Below are positions 1-12,061 of a stretch of 64,000 nucleotides of DNA, piece by piece; the first letter of the stretch is position 1; each line of letters opens with the position of its first letter. Location of the stretch: contig OW569363.1 of assembly GCA_937625935.1 (NCBI GenBank), positions 434,001-498,000 on the forward strand. Direction: 5' to 3'. Both the position numbers and the translations under genes were made by a program. The stretch is from Tetramitus jugosus (Eukaryota > Heterolobosea > Eutetramitea > Acrasida > Vahlkampfiidae). The notes beneath the pieces are model-generated. The model saw nothing but the letters and a program-made list of their open reading frames with translations, ran no database searches and was not told where the DNA came from.

Positions 1-63
1 ACAGACAGTTACTTCATTGCACCAAAGAGACAAGGCACTCAGAAGAAAGCAAAATCTGATTAA
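1..63 (+). CDS. 3' end of a tandem paralogue of the next membrane protein (partial)
   Basis: Read in frame from base 1, this fragment encodes about 20 residues and stops at TAA 61-63. The peptide (TDSYF...KSD) matches the last residues of the gene at 344-1111 almost position for position. Both end in TQK..KSD, and the DNA is clearly similar (both begin acagacagttactt). Similarity continues into the 3' flank: a 'gttgca.cttacaat.aac'-like stretch follows both stops. So this is the end of a neighbouring copy in direct orientation, whose body lies upstream of the window. Function is as for the next entry; nothing more can be said from 20 residues. Confidence 0.8.
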   Translation, partial: TDSYFIAPKRQGTQKKAKSD

Positions 64-343
64 TAATGAGAGACTAAGTTTATGCGAACAAGCTAACATA
101 TTATTTATTTTGCTCCTGTTGCATTTTACAATAAACATGAATTTAGATATCCAGTCAACTCTTTTTCAACATGTCCTACGGAGAGTAGGGTATACTATGT
201 CTGTTGAGGAGTAATGGAGAAATGCAAGGGAGATTAGCCAGAATTCAGAAATTGTGCGCAGTGGATTTTCTGAACGCAGCCCTTTGAAAGGTTCAAGTGG
301 TATTGAGAGTGTGACACAAGCAACTCAAACACAAAACGAAACA

Positions 344-1111
344 ATGTTCCTTGGACACTTTGGCCCAGCCTACCTGATCAAAACAATCAATCCTGACCTT
401 CCTCTGTGGTTGCTCTTGCTCGCAACTCAAATGACGGAAACAATCTACGTTGTACTGTCAATTCTCGGAATTGAAACCACGGTTTACCTGCCAGAACTGA
501 AGAGTGCCTTTCCCTATAATCTACAGACAGATTGGTCCCATTCCCTATTTGTCGGAGTTGTTTTGGCGGCAACCATTGTCACCTTCATCTACGGTATTTT
601 CTGCAACCAAAAACCAACACTGAGAAGAATATTCTGGTTGAATGTGGCAGCTGCAAGTCACTTCTTTTTGGATGTTCTGGTTCATGAACCTCATTTGCCC
701 ATTGTAACTCCTCAAGTATTGGATTGTTTTGGAGTATCTGCTGATAGTCTTCCTTTGCTTGGTTTCAATTGGTGGATCTTGTATCCTACCCAAACGTTCC
801 ATCAGACGATTGAGGCCGCTATTTGTGTTGGTTTGTTCATTATCTTGATCCTGAGTCAATGGAACAATACACACAAGTCTATTGGATGGATACTGAATGT
901 CGTGTTGACTGTGGTAGTTGCCTTGATCATTCCTTGTCAAAGTGTTGTTGATGAACTGGCTGGAAAGGGCTATCAGGCATTTGAACCAAATGTTATATAC
1001 ACCGCGCTGATTGGTGCTCAGGTAGTGTTCGCATCGTTGGGTCATTGGACAGACAGTTACTTTGTACAACCAAAGAAACGAAGCACCCAAAAGACAACGA
1101 AATCTGATTAA
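344..1111 (+). CDS. Multi-pass membrane protein, bacterial YdjM/permease-like family, tandemly duplicated
   Basis: The 255-residue protein starts at ATG 344; the frame is open further upstream but only from a GTG. It begins MFLGHFGPAYLIK and has about six hydrophobic segments. It carries a WSHS motif near residue 65 and a second His/Asp pair (SHFFLDVLVHEP) near 105. As I remember the family, this layout (MFxGHF start, WSHS, then SH..LD) is that of uncharacterised bacterial membrane proteins annotated as permeases or putative membrane metal hydrolases. The conserved His and Asp could bind a metal. The C-terminus is a short basic tail. A near-identical C-terminus of a second copy precedes it. 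Reaction and substrate are unknown, and bacterial origin is an inference from the family's distribution. The gene converges with glutamate dehydrogenase, with 95 bp between the stops. Confidence 0.7.
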   Translation: MFLGHFGPAYLIKTINPDLPLWLLLLATQMTETIYVVLSILGIETTVYLPELKSAFPYNLQTDWSHSLFVGVVLAATIVTFIYGIFCNQKPTLRRIFWLNVAAASHFFLDVLVHEPHLPIVTPQVLDCFGVSADSLPLLGFNWWILYPTQTFHQTIEAAICVGLFIILILSQWNNTHKSIGWILNVVLTVVVALIIPCQSVVDELAGKGYQAFEPNVIYTALIGAQVVFASLGHWTDSYFVQPKKRSTQKTTKSD

Positions 1112-1206
1112 TTTAAAAAGAGTTTACAGTGCTCTGCATATCATTGTTTTATCTGTTGCATCTTACAATCAACTTTTAGTACAAACTCACAGTCTACTTG
1201 AGGAAA

Positions 1207-2724
1207 TCAAATGCATCCTTGTTGAATAGTGGCTTCAGCAACCTTCAAGAAAGCAGAAATGTTGGCTCCAGCGTTCAAGTTAATGTACCCGTCTTCAGTA
1301 GTCTGCTTGTATTCAATGGCGGAATTCTTGCAATCTTCGAAAATGGACTTCATAATGTCTTCGAGCTTTTGGTACACTTCTTCGCGACTCCACTTGATAC
1401 GCATCGAGTTCTGTGACATCTCCAGTCCCGAAACTGCAACACCACCTGCATTGGCAGCCTTCGCTGGTCCATACCATACCTTTTTATCAACATAGTAGTG
1501 AATAGCTTCAATCGTAGAAGGCATATTGGCTCCTTCGACGACGTATCGACAACCATTCTCAACTAGCTTGACCGCATCTTCCAATTGAATTTCATTCTGT
1601 GTGGCACATGGACAAGCAACGTCACACTTGAGACCCCATGGTTTAGCATCCTTCACATATTTTGCCTTGGAGGAGAGTGAACAATACTCCTTGATCCTCT
1701 CTCTCCTTTCATTTTTCAATTGCATGATGCACTCAATTTGGTCTCTTGTAAAACCGTCTGGTTCAAAAATATAGCCATCACTGTCGCTCAATGACACCAC
1801 TTTTGCTTCACACTCCAACAATTTGAGTGCACAGTATTGAGCCACGTTGCCCGAGCCACTGACTACACAAACTTTTCCTTTGAGAGACTCGCGATTGTGT
1901 AGCACCATTTGCTCCAAAAAGAAAACAACTCCGTATCCTGTAGCTTCCGGTCTCAACAAACTTCCTCCGTACGAACTTCCTTTACCCGTTAGAATTCCGG
2001 TAAAATTATTACAAATTTTTTTGTATTGACCGAACAAGTAGCCAATTTCGCGCTCTCCCACACCAATATCTCCTGCTGGTACATCGGTATCGGGTCCAAT
2101 GTGCCTCCACAGCTCATTCATGAAAGCTTGACAAAATCTCATAATCTCATTGTCCGAACGGCCCTTGGGATCAAAGTCGGCTCCACCTTTTCCACCACCC
2201 ATTGGCAAGTCAGTCAACGCATTCTTAAAGACTTGTTCAAAGCCAAGAAACTTTAGAATACTGAGGTTGACTGATGGATGGAACCGGAGACCTCCCTTGT
2301 ATGGACCCAGAGAGCTATTGAACTGGACGCGATATCCTCGGTTGATTTGTTCATTGCCCTTGTCATCGATCCAAGAAACACGGAAGACAATAATTCTCTC
2401 CGGCTCTAAAATTCGTTTCAATACACGAACATACTGATTCCTGTACTTGTGGTGTCTGGCGGATCGCTCAGAGGAAGATGCCAAGGATGGATTCTTGGCA
2501 CTGTTCAACACGGGTTCAATCGAGTGAAGTATCTCGAGCACTGCTTGATGGAATTCTGTTTGGTCGGGGTCCCTGGTTCGTACGAGATTCATCAACTCCT
2601 TGACAATTCCGGGGTCGGATGGAGAGGCTCGGTCATACTTGTGCTGTTCAATCGATGACGTATGTTTGGATTGTTCAATTGAGTCTTCGGATGACTTGAC
2701 GCTACTCTTCTTCGTTTCGACCAT
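1207..2724 (-). CDS. NADP-specific glutamate dehydrogenase
   Basis: The 505-residue protein interconverts glutamate and 2-oxoglutarate plus ammonium. It has the complete hexameric GDH fold. The substrate domain carries GPYKGGLRFHPSV, the catalytic-lysine region PMGGGKGGADFDPKG, and DVPAGDIGVGEREIGYL. The Rossmann domain follows with VVSGSGNVAQY and ends with NAGGVAVSGLEMSQN. Length and motifs fit the roughly 450-residue NADP (GdhA-like) class rather than the large NAD enzymes. An extra 60-residue Ser/Glu-rich N-terminus precedes the catalytic region and does not look like a clear mitochondrial presequence. The start is ATG at 2724. There are no introns. The gene lies downstream of TOR on the same strand, with 254 bp between them. 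Confidence 0.95.
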   Translation of the reverse strand: MVETKKSSVKSSEDSIEQSKHTSSIEQHKYDRASPSDPGIVKELMNLVRTRDPDQTEFHQAVLEILHSIEPVLNSAKNPSLASSSERSARHHKYRNQYVRVLKRILEPERIIVFRVSWIDDKGNEQINRGYRVQFNSSLGPYKGGLRFHPSVNLSILKFLGFEQVFKNALTDLPMGGGKGGADFDPKGRSDNEIMRFCQAFMNELWRHIGPDTDVPAGDIGVGEREIGYLFGQYKKICNNFTGILTGKGSSYGGSLLRPEATGYGVVFFLEQMVLHNRESLKGKVCVVSGSGNVAQYCALKLLECEAKVVSLSDSDGYIFEPDGFTRDQIECIMQLKNERRERIKEYCSLSSKAKYVKDAKPWGLKCDVACPCATQNEIQLEDAVKLVENGCRYVVEGANMPSTIEAIHYYVDKKVWYGPAKAANAGGVAVSGLEMSQNSMRIKWSREEVYQKLEDIMKSIFEDCKNSAIEYKQTTEDGYINLNAGANISAFLKVAEATIQQGCI

Positions 2725-2978
2725 TCTTTCAAAGGTACTCTGTTAAGTGACTGTTCGGTTTAGTTGTTTTTGTTGTATGTCTGTTGTGAAGGAGAGATGT
2801 TACACAAAACATCGATGCTGTGCGATCAGGTGTCCAAAGTTAGGTTCGAAGCGCGAAATATGGAAATTAGTTCACTGGACAGTCAACCTGCTTTACAAAA
2901 AAGATTTCCATAAATAATAGTTTTTATTCGAATGGCGATCATTCGAAAGAAATCTCAGGGATGATGACGCACAGCTGT

Positions 2979-5900
2979 TTACCAGAATGCACACCAACCA
3001 ATGTAGCACTGGCATAGATTGGCATGCGAGGTTGCCTGTTCAATCAAAAGTTGAACTTGATCAGAGTAGTCCAAAGGTTTCTGTACAACGTGGACATTGC
3101 TGATTGCTTCATCCTCACTCGAGTCTTCGCTTTCAAAATCTCTACCAGTTAATTTCTTGTTGATTCTGTTGATGACTGCCAAGGCTCTCTTGTTCAACGC
3201 TTCAGGTTGAAGTTCCTCGTCGACCAAGTCCATCTCAGTACGCAATGATTTCTTGAGTTCTCTTTCCTTGACAGATCGAGAAGGATGTCTGCCTCTGTCA
3301 TCAACTGATCCATATTGAGACAGCTCATCGACTACACCGAAATCGTTTTGTGTTTGCTGGATTTCGTTAGGGTTGCCAATACTGGCCTTGTTCGATGCAG
3401 CCACTTGTTCTTCCTCAGCAGTTGTCTCCAACAAACGCCAGTTGATCAAAGGATCATGAACAAAGGCTTCCAACATGGCCATGACAGAGTCTTTGTTCTC
3501 TCTCAGCACTCTCATCACACCCTCACAAGTGGATTTGAATGTACCCTCAATACCACAAACTTCCATTGCATTCACCAACATTCTGGTCAATCTGAATGGA
3601 ATTCTTTCAGGGAACTTTTCTCTGTTCATGGCCACTTCGAAGCAATCTCCGAAATCAATGTGAACCACCTTACCGGTCAGCTTTTCGAGCATGAGATTGC
3701 TTGGATGACGATCACCAAGACCGAGAATGTAGCCCACCATGGACATTACAGCGAGGGATCTGGTATAGTTTGTACGTCTGTCTAACCAAACTTCTGAATT
3801 TCTGCTCTTCAGCCACAACACCTTGTACAAGTCTTGACCTGCAGTGTTCTCCAGAGAATGTTCAAACACTTCAATCTTTTGCATGAGAGATAGATTGTCA
3901 TAGTCAGATGCCATTTGCATCATCAATCTGTGCTCAATGTTTAGTAAAATGTTTCTACTCTCTCTAAACTCCTTGATCAATTGATGAAGAGTGTCACAAT
4001 TGTCCACCCATCCAATCAAACCAGCGTTCGAACTCAGAGGAATGACAGCATAACGCTTGATAGTCAAATCGCGAGTTGATGTTTCTGGATCAGTTTGCAG
4101 CAATGTGTTGACCAAACCAAACAGCTGCATGACTCTCTCATCTTGTCTTAAATCTTCGTGACCCTTGAGCAAGAATTGATATTCGTTACCATCACTGCCA
4201 AATATTTTAAGCTTTCTAGGTCTTTGTTTCGAAGTGATCACCTTGAGTTGTCGTGCAAAGCTTGCGATTCGAACAATCTCGCCACCTGTTCTATAAGTTC
4301 CAGGAACAGCTAGTTCTAGACAAGAGGCATCCAACAGTTTTGGAGACACATATTGAAGCTCAAGTTTCATCATATGGTGTAGTTGTTTGTTAATTCTTCT
4401 GAATACATGATAGTAGAGATCCCATGCTTGTGTTAGATCGCTTTCCTTACGAGATCTCTTATACTTCTTACACCAATCTAAGGCTTCCTGCAAATCTCTT
4501 CCGAAACCTTGTTGGAAGGACAATTCACTTAGAGTTTCTGCCTTGTCCATCATTTGATGAAGAGGTTTCAAAGTCTTGAACATACCCTCAACATCGTGTT
4601 CACCAAAGTAGAGTCTAGAACCCTCCTCCAGACCTTCGTGCCATAGTTCATTCCAGAGAATCGCTACTCGGATCAACTCATGACTCACTAACAAGGCTTG
4701 TTCAACAAGCACAGGTGAGTGAATTCTCATCTGGTTCAGGAGCAAATCAGCGGCACGTTTTCTCGTCTTGGATGCATAGAAGGAGCAAACAGTCAGAGGA
4801 TAAATCAAGGCTTGAGGATGCGCCTTTCCGACATTGGAGAGCAACTTGTGAATCAACTTTTGAATTGGGACAATATGAGAGTTCACACGAGCAATAATCT
4901 GTGGGATCACCTCTAGCCATGTGTCAATACTAACATTATTAAATCCTTCGTTCAACGCATCAGCAGCTTTCTTAATGGCACCATGCTTGAACCACAAAGT
5001 GAGCAGACGAAGAATATCTTGCAAACTAGAATTAGTGTTTGGACTCAAACTAATAGATCGGAAGAAAGCTTGAATAGCTGGAACTAAATAATCGACAATT
5101 TGAGGATCGTTTGGCTCATGTTTCGTCAACACTTCAGAGTTCATCATAGCGAGAGCGTGCCATGCCTTGTACCAGTTTTCGTCGTACTTGGTTGCACACT
5201 GTAAATTGTTCAAGATTTCGCGGTCTGTTGCTTTTGAGCTTGATCGGTTTGCTTGAGCCAAGGACTTTTGCCATTGTCCAAGAGTTAAGTAGCAGCGTGC
5301 AGTGAGAGCATTGTTGGTAGTTGCATTGTCAACAAATTGAGACAACAACTGGAAGGATTGAACCTCACGTCCCTCTGCCCACAAATGTTTCATATACTCG
5401 AAGGCAACCTTTGGGTGAACAGCTGCACGAGGATCGAGCAACAATTCAGGTGATTGTAATGGATCAAATCCTCTGACGAGTAGAGACAAAGTTTTAGCAC
5501 TCAATTGCATCTTGTTAGATTTTCTGCTCAAGGATGCAAACTTTAGCCAAACATCCATATCTTCCAGTGGTGAGACAACGAGTCGTCTGACTGAGAGAAT
5601 GTCCTGCCAATGTTCAACATTTCTTCTACAACCCTTTAGTCTTTCAGTCCAGGTGTTTCGAATGAATTTACGCTTTTCCTTGTCTGCTGTCTTCTTGAAT
5701 TCAATAATTTCTTCCATTTCTGACAATTGCTGCACTCTAACAATCACGTCATACGCACGATTGTAGCTCTCACTAATCAGAGCTGCTAATTCAGTATCAA
5801 TAATATGTCTTGTCTTATCAATCAAAGATTGTGCAACAACGAATTCTTCTCTGTGAATGGCTAGGATCGCACGGAAGAATGTACCTTCGCTGGACTCATC

Positions 5901-8900
5901 CATAGCACCCACATATTGTCTCATCACATCCCATTCAGACAGATTCCAAGCTGCAGCGGCAGCCATTGGAGCCATTTGAGTTTTCATGGTTTGATCAGCG
6001 TGAGTCCATGAATCCTTGCACAAATGGTGCAACATTTCCCATTGACCCAGAGCTTTCAAACAACGCATCTTACCCAACACCAATGACGTATCGTAAGATC
6101 CATATTGTAATTTCTCTTCATATGCATCATATGCTTCCTCCCATCTTTGAAGCTTCTCATACCATGATTCTTGAAGATCAATACTGTGAATGTTTTGAGC
6201 GTACTTCAAAATACCCATGGCAGCTTCGTATTGCTGAAGCTGATTATTGATACTAATCAAATCCTCTACCATTGTACTGGGACTCTCTCTGAACAAAGCT
6301 TCTTTGTAGTGAAGAGCCTTTGCATAGCATTGACATCTGACAGCCAATTCACCCAGCTTGTGGTTTTTAATGTTCAAGGGTTTTTCATCATGCTCCATGA
6401 ATTCGGCTAAATTGAGCAATGTCTGAAGAACTTCGGCTGGGAGATTGGCTGAGCTGAAAGCAGTCAAGAATGATTGAACAATTTCATTTTGAGACTGAAT
6501 GTCCAATTCTGAGTAACAACTCACAAAACCAGCATTGAACAATTCTCTTGCCAATGGATAGTACAGTTGGGCAAGAGCAGAGCAAGATCTCAAAGCAGGA
6601 GATGGAGATTCCCTGAGCAATTCAACTGAAAAGCCACGAATCCACTCAATCCAATCCTCCTTTGTTGCTCTTTGGGATGCTTCCCAAGCCTTTCTCAAAC
6701 TAGGTTGATTGACGTGCATCTTCTTGACTTCGGAGGATGTCGACTCAGTATCAGCAGACAATTCATTCTCGTCATCATCGTCGTCATAGGTTTCTGCCGG
6801 CAGTGGGGCATCTTTTAGAAGGAGTGTCACAAGTTCCTTGTACCGTGGATGTTGGATATGGTATTGTGTAATAATTTTGTTGACCATAGGGATGAAGATT
6901 CCATAATCTGGACCGAGCTGATGCACAAGAATGCACAAGGTGTCCATTGCACACTTTCTGAGTTCAGCACTCTGTACTTTCAATACTCTACTAAGTGGAT
7001 GGATGATACGGGCCGAGTATTCTGTGAAATTAAGAATACGACTTAATCTACCAATTGTTTTCATTGCATCCAATTTCAATTCAGTCGAAGCATCAGAATG
7101 TTCAAACAGTCTCACAACTGCTGGGATAACTAGGTACAGATAATCCTCGAGGTGTCTTCCGAACACGAATAAGGCGTGCAGCGCCTTTGTAGACACTTCT
7201 TGTCTACTGCTCTGATCACTTTGCAGTACTCCAAGTAATTGAGGGATAACCTCAGGTAGATATGGCTTAAACTCCTCATTCAATGCAACACAAATTTCCT
7301 CCTCTAACAAGATGATCTGAACCTTATAGTCAGCTGTCCAGAATGTCTGAATCAGATTAAATATTTCATCGAGGTAGCCTCTAATATGTTGTTTCACAAT
7401 CGATACGAGAACGCTCAATTGCTGGAACATATTGTTTCTCATGCTCGAGTCACACGTCCTGATCAAGTTCAAGAACGGAGGTAGTACTTGAGGCAAGAAT
7501 GGAACACATTTCATGCCTAAACTGGTATAAATGAACATAACTGCTTGAATAACAGCAGTATGGTTACTCTTCAAGGATGGATCGTTCAGAATTTTGATAA
7601 GCGCTGTAAAAGCAACAGTAGGATAATATTCTTCAGATGAGGGACTCAATCCTGGCAATACATCTGGCGAACTGTCTAACAAAGCAACCTCGTTCGTAGT
7701 CTGAGCTTGTAATCGATGCAATTTGTGTTTGTAAGGATCAATAGCACCCAAAATACCGAGAACCTTGATGACTTCTCTTCTGGTCGACCAGTCCTCCTCT
7801 CCTTTTAGAGTGTTAAATAATGTGGTTAATAAATTAGGATATTTGGTATATGGTTTGATGACATAACCAGTGCTAGCCACAAGTTGACCAAGAGTTCGAA
7901 CAGCAATGGCCCTCTTTGTGGTTGAGCCTTGATCGTGTAGTGTTTCGATGACCAGAGGCAAAAGCTGGTCCATAAATTGCATAATATCTGCACCACCAAC
8001 TTGAGCAAGTTTGCCAGTTGTATCCAAGACACACGATGATACAGTTGCATTTGAGTCACTAATTCTCTCCATCAACACCTTCAAAATGCTTGAAACATAA
8101 GGTTTGATCAACCGAGGAGCTGCTTCAATCAATAGGCCAAGCATGCGCGCACTTTCTTCCTTGTTGCGTGTATCTTCACTGAACTCCAGTTCTGTCAAGA
8201 GTTGTAATAGTGACTTACGCAGAGAGGGGAGAACAAATGCAGGATTTCTGACACTCAATCGACCAATAATAGATATGGCGGCTTCTCTCACAGCGAAATC
8301 TTCATCATTCAAGGCGATAAATAATGCCCTTAAATTGTCGGATAGTGCAAGATAATGGTCAAATCTGTAATCGAGAGACGATAAAAGCGCAGATCTAATA
8401 CTTGGATCCGAGTCCGTTATTCCCACAGTCAATAGTCTCGTTAATACATCACCCACAACATAACCAAAGTGGCCCTTCACTGGAGGAATTCCTTCACTGA
8501 CTAATAATTTACAACAAGTTTTAGCTGCCTCCTTTCTAATCTCAGGGCTATCGTCTTCTAAGAAGTTAATGATACAGTCTTTTACAAATTCAGTCAGGTT
8601 GTGTCCCTTCATGTTAAACTCACCCAAAGTTCGCAATGCAAGCTCAATCGTCTCTTGATCTGTGTGATCGATAGCAGATGTGTTGAGAGATCGAGAGCTC
8701 GATGGATTGTATGGATTTTTAGATAATATGAGCGAAATTGTGTCGAGTAATCGTTCTTGGATCGCTCGTAATAGAGATGGAATGTGTTGGGCAATCGACG
8801 TCAATGAATCAGTCAAAAAGCTGGAAAGACCAGCACAAAACATTTGATCTACAATGATGAAAAATGTGGTGTTAATCAAAATGATATAAACAGCCAAAAC

Positions 8901-10278
8901 AAACATATTACTCAATACGTACCGAGCATATTCGAAACATAAACAGCAATTGCTTCACCGACTGCCTCACCAACCATACTGAGGCATGTTAACGCTTCAG
9001 GTACAAAAACTCTTCGATTCCTTGGTGTGATACCATCCTTGATGGCAGTCATAATTGTGTCAATGTGTGGCTTCAGTGGCTCCTCACCAACTTGTTGAGA
9101 GAGCTTGCCCAGTGCAATAAAGGCATAAGAGCGCTCAGACGAAGCCGAATTCAGAACAGACAAAATAATACGTATCGCCTTTTCAAAATAAGCATCAATA
9201 AACTGCTTTTGATAGACGGCTGCCATGCTAGGTATCAGTCGAATCACCGTATTTTTCACCAGCTTATCCTTATCATTCGAGTATTGCAACACAGTGTCGC
9301 ACGTGAAGATCATATTTCTGTTCATAAAATCAGGTGCATTATTCAACAACTCTTCAATGACGAGCAAACTGCCATGAACGTGTTCAGCAGGCTTATTTGG
9401 AGCCAATCCCTGCTTTGTCTTCTCAAACAAATCCTCGTACCAAGTATTGTTAAGAGAGTAACGTTCTGACACGAGAGCCAAAACAGCACTCAGTGCCAAC
9501 TTTGAACCATCACGCACCAATTGCGATGGATCTCTCAATCCATTCCAAATATACTTTAAGAAATCAACTGCATGAGCAAAGAAGAGTGTAGGTGCATTCT
9601 CAGCCAACTCTTTTAGAACATAGACAGCGGCATAACGTCTTCCGTCATCCTTGTGACGATGAGCATTGTTGTCACCTTCGAGCCACTCTAGTGCTCTCTT
9701 TGTTTCAAAATCAACCCATTCGGCAGTCAATGTCTTACTCGTGGTTGAATCAGATGCCTTAGCCAATCTTCCCAATGCTCTAGTCACCATTAACACAGTA
9801 GTGGCATCACCGTGCTGATTCGTCAACACATTTCTCAAATAATTAGAAAATCGAGTAATTTTTCTCTGATCATCATAATTCAAATCAATCAATTGATCAA
9901 TTGAAACAATAGCGGCGATTCTATCGTTTGCATCCCTAGAGTTGACCATTACATGAATTTCCTTGTTTAGTTCTTCCAAAAAGTTGAAGAAGGAGTCTTT
10001 TGAACGCTCACGTGCAATTTTTTCAACCTAATTTTTTTTTGATGCATCAACCATCACAAATCATCATGATGACGAAAAGAGGAGGAATCAGTGGAATGGT
10101 TCATCATCGTGAGTGAGTGAGTGGGGAAAAATCTCAAGTCAAAAAAACAACATACATAGTTTCGCAGTTCAATGGCATGTTTTTGACGAGCACCATCATC
10201 CTTCTTCTTCAAAGAACTCAAAATTTCTCTCAATTGAACATCACCAGTGGATGTTGAAGCGAAAGATGGAGCCGACAT
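2979..10278 (-). CDS. TOR: Target of rapamycin (TOR) serine/threonine kinase
   Basis: This PIKK-family kinase is the catalytic subunit of TOR complexes, which couple nutrients to growth. Exons are 10156-10278, 8923-10027 and 2979-8848. The introns (128 and 74 nt) have GTATGT/AG and GTACGT/AG ends. The product is 2365 residues, close to the family's usual 2400-2500. An N-terminal HEAT-repeat solenoid is followed by the FAT domain and an FRB domain containing HEGLEEGSRLYFGE and DLTQAWDLYYHVFRR. The kinase core carries GLGDRHPSNLML and HIDFGDCFE (about residue 2140). The terminal FATC domain ends CYIGWCAFW. The FRB serine that contacts rapamycin-FKBP12 is kept (Ser1820). An acidic spacer (DDDDDENE) lies mid-protein. 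The longer single-frame readings across the introns are artefacts. The gene is divergent from the JAMP homologue. Confidence 0.97.
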
Positions 10279-10600
10279 AATAAATTAACGATTATTCACA
10301 AAAAGAGAAAGCTTTCAAGGATGGATTCTATATTTTTTTTTTCTATTCCTTTCCAGTCGTTGTTGTTATCACAAAAGTGTTGGTTCTTTTTGTTGTCGTT
10401 CGAACGAGCTTTTTTCCATGTAGGAGTTTTCGCTTTAGATCCCTTACAAAGTAATATTATCCGATACCGATGTGTTTCTCCGAGACATGCAAAAATTCGA
10501 GAGTTCCATCCCGGAACACCATAACGCGCCAAAATCAATTAATCGTAAGCTGTCAGCAAAAGCAGACGACCAAAGAGCCAAAAGCTTTTTCAAACACCAA
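10279..10600. promoter_or_regulatory. Divergent intergenic region between TOR and JAMP homologue
   Basis: These 322 bp separate the TOR start from the chosen JAMP start, so they should hold both promoters. I see T-rich runs just upstream of TOR but no recognisable TATA box or repeat. An in-frame ATG at 10487 could lengthen the JAMP protein by 38 residues. Confidence 0.4.
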
Positions 10601-11968
10601 ATGACGAAAACATGGCCACACACAACCACAATACAACAACCACGATATCGCCTTCTCACACTACTCTTATTCATCATCCTACTCCTCCTCATCACAACAC
10701 ACATCTCATGCACCTCCTCCTCCATCATTAACAACAACAACAACTCAACTACTACAACTACAACAACAACAGTGCTCTCATGCTACTCCACTCCTGGTTG
10801 CATCCAACATTTTCAATCAATCTCTGAAAAATGTCTTGGAAGGTACTGTGGTCGTCATTCACTCACTCATCAACACATTCAATTCGTTTCCAATTCAAAA
10901 AGTGAGTGTAAAGCTTGTCCTCGTGGGTACAAGACTGATGGATGGGTATGTGTGCCCTGTCAACGATCCACCATGAAAGCTTATTCCATTTTTTTCATCA
11001 TTTTCATGTTTGGTCTCGTTCCTGTCATCAATCTGATGAGTATTGAGCATTTTGGAGTCAGTCATTTGTCAAAGTATGTTATTTGTTGTGTGTGTATATA
11101 TATATATATGTCAATTTGATGATCACATGAAACACTTTCAACAAAAACTCACATGTATTCACTGACTTTAAAAATCAGAGCTCTGTTGAGTGTGAGTTGT
11201 GTGATTGAATGCGTAATTGCAAGTATATTGGCAGTGATTTGTACAGATGCCAAATTTCAAGTCTCCTCATGTGACATTGAACGACTCGGTGATTTTTATT
11301 CCTTGTTTTTTGATTCGATGGGATCAGAGTGCACCACGGATCGTGCCTTTCCACTGTACACGATCGTGTTCATTTATTATGCATTTTGTGTGGCACTCAT
11401 GTTCTTGTTGAGAGTGCCCATGGCAAAACTAGTGTCGTTGATTGAGTGGAAAAAGGATTCGGATTTTGAGCACAAGGAAGCTATGCAAACATTCTTTCAT
11501 TCGATTTATGTGCCTCTCTGGGTGATTCCACTGCTGTCTGTGCTGCACTTTTTATTTATTGGATTAATCTATTATTCGTTTGCCTATGTGGGACTCGTTT
11601 TGTGTTTTGGTGGAGATTTGGTGCATTCGGCGTTGGCATCCAGTGGAAAGTATCCCAGTCCGATTGTTAAGCGATCTCTGTGGTTCATTTTTCGATATTT
11701 GGTGTCCGTGTGGCTCATTTATGCCATTTTGGACTTTTTCTATGATTCAAAGGTCAATTTGTTGTGGCTTCTATTTTGCTTTGGAGCGCCAGGTATGTGA
11801 TTATTATGTGTATTCTCTTGCTCTCTTTATAAGATTCATTGATTGTTGTATCTCACACACGCATGTGCAATTGATTATCATGTTGTCAATCCGTTAGTTC
11901 TTGTCAAGATATTCTTTTTCATTTGTGGTTTCTGTATTGGATTTGTTATACGGGACGACGACGAATGA
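10601..11968 (+). CDS. JKAMP: JNK1-associated membrane protein (JAMP) homologue, ER membrane
   Basis: In animals JAMP is a multi-pass ER protein that recruits proteasomes and ERAD factors. Exons are 10601-11073, 11179-11792 and 11898-11968. Both introns are 105 nt with GTATGT donors. The product is 385 residues. A hydrophobic segment near residues 18-35 is followed by an Asn/Thr-rich stretch. The family's Cys-rich luminal module follows (CLGRYCGR, then ACPRGYKTDGWVCVPC), then several transmembrane helices. The family signature YPLYTIVFIYYAFC is nearly exact (FPLYTIVFIYYAFC here). The short third exon adds a last membrane-like segment ending in DDDE. I chose ATG 10601 because it puts the hydrophobic core near the N-terminus as a signal peptide or anchor; ATG 10487 is the alternative. 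A non-ATG start further upstream was rejected. Confidence 0.88.
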
Positions 11969-12061
11969 GAGAGGTTGCGAAATGAGAACGCTCTGTGTAC
12001 AAACGTGTAAAATTTATCAACTAGTTATTTATTGAAGAACATTATACAATGCTTTTGAGTA

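Noticed and set aside
17-214. 65-codon open frame at the left edge
   Set aside because: It overlaps, in another frame, the paralogue's C-terminus (1-63), which matches the neighbouring gene residue by residue.
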